Positions 1 to 6,246 of a stretch of 12,279 nucleotides of DNA are shown piece after piece; position 1 is the stretch's first letter, and every line of letters begins with the position of its first letter. Below the pieces are notes generated by a model. The model was not told the origin of the DNA. It ran no database searches and saw only the letters and a list, made by a program, of their open reading frames with translations. The DNA is from CAZUVM01 sp964623885 (GTDB lineage Bacteria; Verrucomicrobiota; Verrucomicrobiia; Limisphaerales; UBA8199). A program made the translations under genes and the position numbers. The stretch covers positions 1 to 12,279 of the forward strand of contig CAZUVM010000151.1 in assembly GCA_964623885.1 (NCBI GenBank). The letters run 5' to 3'.

Positions 1-527
1 CCGTTGCCGCCGTTGTTGCCGGTCCCAAAATCCGGGACAAACATGAAATCAAAGTCGCGGAAAACCGTGCCCGAAAGAACTGGACGCGCCCGGCGAAGCA
101 AAAAGCCATCGTTGCCAACAGTACCACTGTCGTTGAAGAACGTTCGTGAATCGACTTGCAGCACGCCGCCAAGTTGAACGACGAGATTGCTGTTGGCCGA
201 AGCCATGACGAAGCCTTTGTCACCGAGCGATATGGTCGGAGTTTGCTGGACCTTCCTGGCAGCAACTTCCTCGTCCCGCGCCTGCGCAGCTTGAAGGTCC
301 TTCACCTGTTGACTGAGCGCGTCAATCTGGCGGCTGGTGTCCGGGACGTTCGTGACAGCCGGTTTCTGGACTTCCTCGAGTGATCTGACTTTCTCCTCCA
401 ATTGTTTGATGCGCTCCTCCAGTTTCCGAATCACTTCGACCGTGTTGGTATCATCGGCTTTTAGCTCGACTGACCCTATTTGCAAGGCGACAAATGTGCC
501 CGCAAGCAGTCTTGTAATTCTTCCCAT
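1..527 (-). CDS. Phosphate-selective porin (OprO/OprP-like), N-terminal part, runs off the left edge
   Basis: Reading the minus strand from an ATG at 527 to the window edge gives 175 uninterrupted codons. The protein starts MGRITRLLAGTFVALQ, a short basic plus hydrophobic stretch that looks like a signal peptide. A charged, heptad-like segment follows at about residues 28-50 (KLEERIKQLEEKVRSLEE), and a second at about 66-92, so an N-terminal coiled coil is likely. From about residue 97 the sequence becomes beta-barrel-like, with VVQLGGVLQVDSRTFF, then GFLLRRARPVLSGTVF, then DFDFMFVPDFG. The pattern of LRRAR, a conserved turn, and an aromatic-rich 'DF.F...PDFG' strand is typical of the first strands of OprO/OprP-type outer-membrane porins, which pass phosphate or polyphosphate in Pseudomonas. 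Substrate here is unknown. The coiled coil may sit in the periplasm, an inference. The rest of the barrel lies outside the window. Family call fairly sure; function as a phosphate channel only suggested. Confidence 0.8.
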   Translation of the reverse strand, partial: MGRITRLLAGTFVALQIGSVELKADDTNTVEVIRKLEERIKQLEEKVRSLEEVQKPAVTNVPDTSRQIDALSQQVKDLQAAQARDEEVAARKVQQTPTISLGDKGFVMASANSNLVVQLGGVLQVDSRTFFNDSGTVGNDGFLLRRARPVLSGTVFRDFDFMFVPDFGTGNNGGN

Positions 528-534
528 TTCTTTA

Positions 535-540
535 CCTTCT
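535..540 (-). promoter_or_regulatory. Ribosome binding site of the porin gene
   Basis: On the minus strand AGAAGG lies 7 bases before the ATG at 527. It is a good Shine-Dalgarno match at normal spacing and supports that start. Most other genes in the window lack such a clear site. Confidence 0.55.
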
Positions 541-925
541 TTTTTAGTTTGAATTGGAGCCTCTCCGCGTTTGAAAGCCAAAGTCGGCGTGTTCAATCAA
601 CGAACTTTCTTGGACCCTTGACATTAGTTCCTCTGAGGCAGGACACAAGTTCTGCAAACTCCGGTAAATACCCCAACTTCGCTCAGCGGCTGACTTTTTA
701 TCGATTATCATTGTGTGACTTGCCCATAGATTTAGCACTAATCTACAGTATGTCAATAGAGATTATGATGATACGAACGCTAACTTGTAAGCTACTAATT
801 AACAGCTAACTACAATTACAGTCATCATAGCCGACCAGTTAAATCGGTTTTATTGTTGCCACCTGCCTTCCCCCAGCTAGATTTCGCCTGCAAAAAACGC
901 ATTACAACCAACCGCTCAACAAACC
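541..925. other. Intergenic region between divergent porin and exported-protein genes
   Basis: About 385 bases with no convincing gene. The stretch 690-850 is clearly richer in A and T than the flanking genes and should hold promoters for one or both divergent units. Candidate elements on the plus strand are a TATGAT hexamer at 764-769 and a TACAAT hexamer at 811-816; neither has a good -35 box at 16-18 bases, so no promoter is called. An inverted repeat TAGATT-N7-AATCTA lies at 727-745 and could be an operator, but 6-bp arms of this kind are expected many times by chance in 12 kb. Confidence 0.4.
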
Positions 926-1528
926 ATGAAACGTTGCCTGATCCTCTTAAGCGCGATTGCTTCAATCGCCTCAGCCTTTTGTCAGGAAAAGTTGCCCCGC
1001 GAGGTGTCGCTGCAGTACGTCTCCATTTTGACGAATTACACGAAGGAGATTCGCTCCACCCCTATCCCCACGCATCCTGATTTCACAAAGCCCGTGGCCG
1101 TGCGCTACGAAGGCTGTGGCGGGATGGTTCTGCCGGAAACAAAGCTAAGCGCCGAAACCTTCACTAAAGTGGGCAGCGAGGTAACTTCGGTTGGCCAATT
1201 ATGGATGGCAAATCTTTCACCCGTGAACGGAGATAAAATCGTTCCCCTGACCAAGCTCCACATGGTGCGCATTACGCATGATGATAGAGATGTAGATGCG
1301 GCTTGTTGCGCTTTGGGAGTACGCAAAGCCACTGGAGGTTTGGAGTTACTGATTTACGGCAAAAGCACGACGCCCGTATTAAGCGTGCCGTTGAAGGCAA
1401 TTTCGGGCAGCCAACCGGATCCTATCGACATGATTGCCGAACGCAGCGGCGATAACGGAACGATCACGCTCAGTTTCGCCGGCAAGTACCAAGCGAGCTT
1501 CAAAGTGCGGATGCCGGAGCAGAACTGA
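926..1528 (+). CDS. Small exported protein of unknown family, coupled to an Rrf2 regulator
   Basis: A 200-residue protein that I do not recognise. Residues 1-19 (MKRC, then LILLSAIASIASAF) form a classic signal peptide; likely signal peptidase I cleavage follows ASA at 15-17 or the cysteine at 19. The residue before Cys19 is Phe, so a lipobox is unlikely. The mature part of about 180 residues is rich in beta-prone and polar residues, has no second membrane segment, and contains cysteines at 64 and 127-128 (DAACCALG). A periplasmic or surface location is inferred. The stop codon TGA shares its last base with the ATG of the next gene (TGATG, 1526-1530), so the two are almost certainly co-transcribed and translationally coupled. 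That suggests the regulator and the exported protein belong to one response, but the stimulus is unknown. The start ATG at 926 directly precedes the signal peptide. Confidence 0.75.
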   Translation: MKRCLILLSAIASIASAFCQEKLPREVSLQYVSILTNYTKEIRSTPIPTHPDFTKPVAVRYEGCGGMVLPETKLSAETFTKVGSEVTSVGQLWMANLSPVNGDKIVPLTKLHMVRITHDDRDVDAACCALGVRKATGGLELLIYGKSTTPVLSVPLKAISGSQPDPIDMIAERSGDNGTITLSFAGKYQASFKVRMPEQN

Positions 1529-1989
1529 TGAAACTATCCCTGCGGGGTGAGTACGCCTTACGGGCGCTGCTGGTTTTGGGGCTGAATTACGGCGAGCCAG
1601 TCATCCGGATCCAGGAGATTTCCAAGCAGCAGAATATCCCTAAGCGATTCCTGGAACAAATCCTGAACGACTTGAAAACGGCTGGCCTGGTGCAAAGCCG
1701 CCGCGGTGTGGCCGGAGGCTACCGGTTGGCACGCCGACCTGAGGAAATCACATTGGCCGCGGTGGTGCGCCATGTGGAAGGAGCGCTGGCACCGGTGAGT
1801 TGCGTCAGCGAGCGGTTTTATGAAAAGTGCTCATGTCCCGACGAGGCGCGCTGTGCCATTCGCAGTGTCATGAAGGAGATCCGCGAGGCAGTGGTGAAAA
1901 TTGCCGAAAAGGTCACCCTCGCCGAGTTGTGCGAGCGAGCACGCAAACTCCAGCAGCAGCCATTGGGAGCATTGGATTTCGTGATATAA
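1528..1989 (+). CDS. Rrf2-family transcriptional regulator with an unusual cysteine cluster
   Basis: A 153-residue protein of normal Rrf2/IscR/NsrR length. The N-terminus (MKLSLRGEYALRAL) and the winged helix-turn-helix at about 24-70, ending in the diagnostic wing SRRGVAGGYRLAR, are typical of the family. The long helix after 110 (IRSVMKEIREAVVKIAEKVTL) would form the dimer interface. Cysteines lie at 92, 101, 103 and 109 in the loop where IscR, NsrR and RirA bind an iron-sulfur cluster; a fifth is at 135. The spacing C-X8-C-X-C-X5-C differs from the C-X5-C-X5-C of IscR and NsrR, so cluster or redox sensing is plausible but the type of ligand is open. It overlaps the exported-protein gene by one base and probably also regulates its own unit; whether it acts on the divergent porin is unknown. 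Its stop is 7 bases from the stop of the convergent polX gene. Confidence 0.9.
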   Translation: MKLSLRGEYALRALLVLGLNYGEPVIRIQEISKQQNIPKRFLEQILNDLKTAGLVQSRRGVAGGYRLARRPEEITLAAVVRHVEGALAPVSCVSERFYEKCSCPDEARCAIRSVMKEIREAVVKIAEKVTLAELCERARKLQQQPLGALDFVI

Positions 1990-1999
1990 ACAATGTTTA
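1987..1999. repeat. 13-base palindrome covering both convergent stop codons
   Basis: TAAACA-A-TGTTTA is a perfect inverted repeat with a one-base centre. Its left end is the TAA stop of the Rrf2 gene and its right end is the reverse complement of the TAA stop of polX. A run of five T at 2011-2015 follows on the plus strand, but no GC-rich stem precedes it, so it is not called as a terminator. Confidence 0.4.
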
Positions 2000-3754
2000 C
2001 TTGCGGCTGCGTTTTTCCTGTAAGGCCTTTTTGAGCTTTGTCAGCGGGAGGGTATTTATCACATCGCCTTTAGTGAGCCAGCCTTTGCGTGCCATTCCTG
2101 CGCCCAGGCGGAGGAACCCCGCGTGCTCGAAGCGATGCGCATCACAGTTAATAACGCATTTGATACCTTTGCTCTTTGCATACGGCCAATGCCGCCAATC
2201 CATATCTAAGCGCTGCGGAGACGCGTTGAGCTCGATCCAGGTGCCGGTTTCCGCGCAGGCATCGATGACGGCCCGGTGGTCCACTTTATAACCTTCGCGT
2301 TCGAGCAACAGCCGGCCGGTCAGGTGGCCCAGGATGTGAACAAAAGGGTTCTGGGCAGCGGCGATTAAGCGTTGCGTATTCTCGGCCTCGTTCGGGCTGA
2401 AGCTTTGGTGGATGCTGGCAATAACCACGTCAAGCTCTGACAGCAAATCGTTGGGGAAATCCAGCTTGCCGTCCCGCAAAATGTCTACCTCGCAGCCCGT
2501 TAACAATCGAAACTCCGTGCCTTCCCTGGTCAGCGATTCGTTGATCTGCTTGACTTCCAGAATTTGCTGGCGGACCCGAGCAGGCTCCAAGCCGTTGGCC
2601 TGGAAGGAAGCCTTGGAATGGTCCGTAACTCCCCAGTAAGCAAGTCCCAGCTCCCGCATCGCCTTGGCAATGTCCGCTGGCCGCTGATGTCCGTCGCTCC
2701 AGGTGGAGTGATTATGCAGTGAGCCTTTCAAGTCGGTCCAGTCAACCAGGCGCGGCAGGGGCCCTCTTTCAGCGAGCGCAATCTCGCCAAGGTCCTCGCG
2801 CATTTCCGCCGGGATGTCGCGCAAGCCGAGTTGCTGAAAGATGTCCTCTTCCGTCTTGCAGCCCACGAGTAGCTTCGGATCGCGCGTTTCAGTTTTTGAG
2901 CGGAACAACCCATACTCATTCAAGCGCAGGCCGCGCTCGATAGCGCGCTGACGCATGACGATGTTGTGCTCTTTGCTTCCCGTAAAATACATCAGCGCGA
3001 ACGGGTATTCGGCGTCGCTGACGACCCGCAAATCGGATTGAATGCCGCCTTCCAGGAGCACGCTCGCCTTGGTCTCGCCTTTGGCAATCAGGTTCAAAAT
3101 TCCAGCCTGCTGCGTGAAATACTCCAGGACCTCGGTTGGACGCTTGGATGAGGCGAGCAAGTCGATATCACCAATGACCTCGCGATGTCGGCGCAGGCTG
3201 CCGGCCGTGCTGCAGCGGATCACATCGGGATGCGAGCGCAAGTGCTCGAGCAACTCCTCCGCGAGCGGAAGCGCGTCGCTAATCAAATGCCGTGAAGCAT
3301 AAGCCCGGCGGCGGTTGATGCCATCGCAAATGTTCTGCTGCGTTTTCTCGCCGAATCCCTTGAGTTTCGCCACTTTGCCTTCCTTGCAAGCAGCTTCGAG
3401 CTGTTCAATCGTTTCGATCCCAAGCTCCTCATGCAACGCTTTAATCTTCTTTGGTCCGATGCCGGGGATCTCAAGCATCGCGACCAACCCGGGGGGCGTA
3501 GCCGCCTTCAATTCCTCGTAGTAAGCAATCTTTCCCGTGTCGATCGCCTCCAGGATTTTCTTTTGGATGGACTCCCCTATGCCGTCAACCTGGTCGAGGC
3601 GTTTTTCAGCAATGACCTTGTCGAGCGGTTCGCTGAGATTCTCGAGCGCACGTGCTCCGTTGATGTAAGCACGCGCCTTGAACGGATTCTCGCCTTTCAA
3701 TTCCAGCAGCGTGGCAATGCCGGTCAAGAGCTCGGCAATCTGGTCCTTGTCCAT
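1997..3754 (-). CDS. polX: DNA polymerase/3'-5' exonuclease PolX (Pol X core plus PHP domain)
   Basis: A 585-residue protein of the usual length for bacterial PolX, a family X DNA polymerase that fills short gaps in base-excision repair and carries a PHP nuclease. Helix-hairpin-helix motifs are visible at about 56-63 (VDGIGESI), 96-104 (IPGIGPKKI) and 131-138 (LKGFGEKT). The polymerase active site has the GS motif at 185-186 and GDIDLL at 195-200, giving metal ligands Asp196 and Asp198, with Asp241 (SDLRVV) as the third; YFTGSKEHN at 256-264 is the usual nucleotide-binding region. The PHP domain keeps all expected metal ligands: HNH at 347-349, Asp354, TDH at 377-379, Glu422, His449, His477 and CDAH at 537-540. 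Both activities therefore look intact. The ATG at 3754 opens directly on the conserved N-terminal helix (MDKDQIAELL). It has no strong ribosome binding site and stands alone, divergent from the pseudopilin gene. Confidence 0.95.
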   Translation of the reverse strand: MDKDQIAELLTGIATLLELKGENPFKARAYINGARALENLSEPLDKVIAEKRLDQVDGIGESIQKKILEAIDTGKIAYYEELKAATPPGLVAMLEIPGIGPKKIKALHEELGIETIEQLEAACKEGKVAKLKGFGEKTQQNICDGINRRRAYASRHLISDALPLAEELLEHLRSHPDVIRCSTAGSLRRHREVIGDIDLLASSKRPTEVLEYFTQQAGILNLIAKGETKASVLLEGGIQSDLRVVSDAEYPFALMYFTGSKEHNIVMRQRAIERGLRLNEYGLFRSKTETRDPKLLVGCKTEEDIFQQLGLRDIPAEMREDLGEIALAERGPLPRLVDWTDLKGSLHNHSTWSDGHQRPADIAKAMRELGLAYWGVTDHSKASFQANGLEPARVRQQILEVKQINESLTREGTEFRLLTGCEVDILRDGKLDFPNDLLSELDVVIASIHQSFSPNEAENTQRLIAAAQNPFVHILGHLTGRLLLEREGYKVDHRAVIDACAETGTWIELNASPQRLDMDWRHWPYAKSKGIKCVINCDAHRFEHAGFLRLGAGMARKGWLTKGDVINTLPLTKLKKALQEKRSRK

Positions 3755-3946
3755 GAGCCGAGCCTATCCAACCAGAGGCTAAAATCAACCGCTAGCGTAT
3801 CGTATCGGTGACACCCTTATTATCTATTTCCGCGATGCGGTCGTTCGCTCACGGTTCATGGACCCATTACAACCCGCCAATCCAGCCGAGCTGCCTTTTC
3901 TTCTTTCACAATAGGACTTCCGTGGTAAAATACAATTAAGTTCACC
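3755..3946. other. Divergent intergenic region, polX and pseudopilin promoters expected
   Basis: About 190 bases between divergent starts. TAAAAT at 3926-3931 with TTCACA at 3905-3910 is a poor promoter candidate for the plus strand because the spacer is only 15 bases. I see no TPP-riboswitch-like or other structured leader ahead of the thiD-containing unit. Confidence 0.3.
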
Positions 3947-4801
3947 TTGAAGCATCACGAGAGTCAGGATGGGGGTTCCGGAGCGGTTGGTCGGCGCCGG
4001 GAGCAACCGTGCGGGACAGGTTTTACCTTAATCGAACTGCTGGTGGTGATCGCGGTGATCGCTATTCTCGCAGCGATGTTGCTGCCGGCGCTGAGCCGCG
4101 CCAAGGCCAAGGCGTGGCGGATTCAGTGCCTGAATAACCAGCACCAGCTGTCACTGGCCTGGCATACGTACGCTGATGATAATCAGGGGCGCCTGGTTTC
4201 GAACGGTTATGGCACCAATTCGAGGCTATGGGTGGTGGGCACGCAGCACATCCAGCCGGAAGGTTTTGTAAACCCGAATTACATTCTTTCCCCGCAGTTG
4301 GCGTTATTCGCTGATTACCTGAGGTCTTTGCCGGCATACAAATGCCCGGCCGACCGGACCACCATCAATATCAACGGCCAGGACCAGCCGCGCCTGCGCA
4401 ATTACGCGCTCAACTCCTATCTCGCCTGGGATTCTCCTGCCAACGATAACAACAATTCCCCCAATTACTGGACCTTTTACAAGATGTCCGATTGCGCCCC
4501 GTTTGATCCCAGCCGGCTTTATACGTTCATCGACACTTCCCCTGAGAATATCTGCTATTCGGCGTTCGTGCTGATTATGGGCAGTTCCGGCTGGTTCTGG
4601 CACCGCCCTTCCATCGAGCACGAGTCCGGCGGAACGGTTGCTTTCGCGGACGGCCATGTTGAGGCTCATCGCTGGCGCGATCCGGATACGCTCAAGTACG
4701 CGCGGGACGGCGGTAACGGCGATGGTTTCCATTTCTGCTTCGTAAACCCTAACAACCCCGACCTGGCTTGGCTGCAGTACCACGCGACCCTTCCCAAGTG
4801 A
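3947..4801 (+). CDS. Prepilin-type pseudopilin with N-terminal methylation motif and H-X9-DG motif
   Basis: A 284-residue protein. After a 25-residue basic leader comes the prepilin peptidase site and hydrophobic helix GFTLIELLVVIAVIAILAA; cleavage is expected between Gly25 and Phe26, with Glu30 at the +5 position. Helix residues 26-48 would anchor it in the inner membrane and pack it in a pilin or type II secretion pseudopilus. The C-terminal globular part has YKCPADR at about 131-137 and the motif HESGGTVAFADGH at 225-237, in which His225 is followed by nine residues and Asp-Gly, the H-X9-DG signature found on large pseudopilin families of Verrucomicrobiota and Planctomycetes. Their individual roles are not known. 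The start is taken as TTG at 3947: an in-frame TAA at 3926-3928 limits the frame and the next in-frame ATG is inside the hydrophobic helix. Its last codon overlaps the thiD start. Confidence 0.85.
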   Translation: MKHHESQDGGSGAVGRRREQPCGTGFTLIELLVVIAVIAILAAMLLPALSRAKAKAWRIQCLNNQHQLSLAWHTYADDNQGRLVSNGYGTNSRLWVVGTQHIQPEGFVNPNYILSPQLALFADYLRSLPAYKCPADRTTININGQDQPRLRNYALNSYLAWDSPANDNNNSPNYWTFYKMSDCAPFDPSRLYTFIDTSPENICYSAFVLIMGSSGWFWHRPSIEHESGGTVAFADGHVEAHRWRDPDTLKYARDGGNGDGFHFCFVNPNNPDLAWLQYHATLPK

Positions 4802-5583
4802 GCCGCAGGCGCGCTGCGATCGCTCTGACGATCGCCGGCTCGGACAGCGGCGGCGGAGCCGGCATTCAGGCCGACCTGAAAACCTTCGCGGCCCTCGGCG
4901 TGCACGGAACCAGCGTCATTACGTGCCTCACCGCCCAAAATCCGAGCCGTGTTTTAAGCATCGAACCATCCAGCGTGAAAGTTATTCGCGCACAGTTAAG
5001 GGCTCTCTTTGAGGAGTTGCCTCCCGCTGCGGCCAAAACCGGCATGCTCTATTCCGCTAGCATCATCCGAACGGTGGCCGAGTATGTGAGCAAAACACAT
5101 CTGCCTTTGGTGGTGGACCCGGTCATGGTTTCAACGAGTGGCGCGCGGTTGCTCGAAGCTTCTGCCCTGCATGCGCTCGCCACCAAGCTCCTGCCCTTGG
5201 CAACCCTGGTGACGCCAAACGTCCGCGAGGCCGAACTTTTGACCGGCGATGCCGTTAGATCCGCCGAAGATCTGCGTCGCGCGGCCAAAGTTTTGCACCA
5301 TCAATTCGGTTGTGCCGCGCTGGTCAAAGGCGGGCACTTGCGCCGCGGACGCGATGCCATCGACATTTTTTACGACGGCAAGCATGAACTGCTGCTCAGC
5401 GCGCCATTTGTGCGCGGTATCCGCACCCACGGCACCGGCTGTACGTATTCTGCAGCGATCACCGCGTATCTTGCGCGCGGTTTCACGCTGACCAAAGCAG
5501 TGTCTCGGGCTAAGGATTTCATCACGCGGGCGATAGCAAACAACCGAAAAATCGGCCGGCATCGAGTTCTCGGTTGGTTCTAA
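4798..5583 (+). CDS. thiD: Hydroxymethylpyrimidine/phosphomethylpyrimidine kinase ThiD
   Basis: A 261-residue cytoplasmic kinase that phosphorylates 4-amino-5-hydroxymethyl-2-methylpyrimidine and then its monophosphate to give the diphosphate used for thiamine synthesis or salvage. Seen in order: TIAGSDSGGGAGIQADLKTF at about 11-30, the substrate-binding region; VVDPVMVSTSGARLL at 105-119; TPNVREAELLTG at 139-150; LVKGGH at 175-180; and HGTGCTYSAA at 211-220, the anion hole and catalytic GTGC with Cys215. Length matches the family (about 260-270). The frame is open back to a TTG at 4768, but GTG at 4798 is preferred: it overlaps the pseudopilin stop as GTGA, the standard coupling arrangement, and puts four residues before the hydrophobic first strand, as in other ThiD proteins. 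The gene is followed 59 bases later by aroK. No ThiE-like fusion is present at the C-terminus. Confidence 0.93.
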   Translation: MSRRRAAIALTIAGSDSGGGAGIQADLKTFAALGVHGTSVITCLTAQNPSRVLSIEPSSVKVIRAQLRALFEELPPAAAKTGMLYSASIIRTVAEYVSKTHLPLVVDPVMVSTSGARLLEASALHALATKLLPLATLVTPNVREAELLTGDAVRSAEDLRRAAKVLHHQFGCAALVKGGHLRRGRDAIDIFYDGKHELLLSAPFVRGIRTHGTGCTYSAAITAYLARGFTLTKAVSRAKDFITRAIANNRKIGRHRVLGWF

Positions 5584-5642
5584 ATCAGCTGCATCACACT
5601 CAAAACTCGACAGCCGCCGCGTGAGTTCCGACACTCGCGTGC

Positions 5643-6206
5643 ATGGGCACTGCGCGAGTTATCGAGAATCTGGCGCTCATCGGCTTCATGGGCACGGGCA
5701 AATCCTCGGTGGGCCGTCTGGTGGCCCATCTTCTGCATTTTACTTTCCTGGACACCGATAAGGTCATCGAAGCGCGCGCAGCCAAACCGATCACCGATAT
5801 TTTCGAGCAGGACGGTGAGCCCGCTTTTCGAGAATGGGAAAGACGCGTGGTCGAAGAGCTCACGCACCGTGCCAAAACGGTTATCTCGACCGGAGGCGGC
5901 TTGCCGGCAAATGAAAAAAACCTGGCCAGCTTAAAAACACACGCGCTGGTGGTGTGCCTTTGGGCGTCGCCGGAAACCATCTATGAACGCGTGCGTGACC
6001 ACGTGCACCGCCCTCTGCTCAACGCACCGGATCCGCAGGCGAAAATTCGCGAACTGCTGACCGCGCGCGAGCCCTTCTACCGTCAGGCGGACGTGCTGCT
6101 GAATACCGAACGCCGCACCGTGCACGATGTCGCTATGCAAGTGCTGCACCAATTCCACATAGCCAAAAGCAGCAGCTCGGGTCATGAACCGCCGCGCAGC
6201 AGTTAG
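5643..6206 (+). CDS. aroK: Shikimate kinase
   Basis: A 187-residue cytoplasmic P-loop kinase that makes shikimate 3-phosphate from shikimate and ATP in chorismate synthesis. The Walker A loop is GFMGTGKSS at 14-22. LDTDKVIE at 36-43 supplies the shikimate-binding and Mg aspartates, GEPAFREWE at 58-66 the substrate arginine (Arg63), and ISTGGGLP at 81-88 the glycine triplet of the Walker B region. RPLL at 123-126 is in the lid, and REPFY at 142-146 carries the second binding arginine. All key residues are present and length is near the family norm of 165-190; the last 14 residues (KSSSSGHEPPRSS) are an extra polar tail. It lies 59 bases after thiD and 40 bases before queG, so one transcript is likely. 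No clear ribosome binding site precedes the ATG. aroK and aroL are alternative names for this function; context does not distinguish them. Confidence 0.93.
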   Translation: MGTARVIENLALIGFMGTGKSSVGRLVAHLLHFTFLDTDKVIEARAAKPITDIFEQDGEPAFREWERRVVEELTHRAKTVISTGGGLPANEKNLASLKTHALVVCLWASPETIYERVRDHVHRPLLNAPDPQAKIRELLTAREPFYRQADVLLNTERRTVHDVAMQVLHQFHIAKSSSSGHEPPRSS

Positions 6207-6214
6207 CTGCTGTG
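6195..6214 (+). repeat. Hairpin overlapping the aroK stop codon
   Basis: CGCAGCAG-TTAG-CTGCTGTG forms an 8-pair stem (one G-T pair) with a 4-base loop that holds the aroK TAG stop. There is no T run after it, so it is unlikely to be a full terminator; it could slow readthrough into queG or protect mRNA ends. Function is inference only. Confidence 0.3.
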
Positions 6215-6246
6215 TTCCCTGTAACTCCGCAGTTATATTGGTTTGA

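Noticed and set aside
618..646. TTGACA at 618-623 as a -35 promoter element
   Set aside because: There is no -10-like hexamer 16-18 bases downstream.
544..756. 70-codon minus-strand ORF just upstream of the porin gene
   Set aside because: It has the right strand and ends 16 bases before the porin ATG, but the sequence has no domain, signal peptide or ribosome binding site and falls in the AT-rich control region. Chance ORF more likely; a leader peptide cannot be excluded.
4304..4783. 159-codon minus-strand ORF inside the pseudopilin gene
   Set aside because: Antisense to a gene with prepilin and H-X9-DG motifs; no features of its own.
3755..4800. TPP riboswitch ahead of thiD
   Set aside because: Looked for a CUGAGA-type thi-box and stem pattern upstream of the unit and found none. 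thiD is also internal to a transcript, not at its start.
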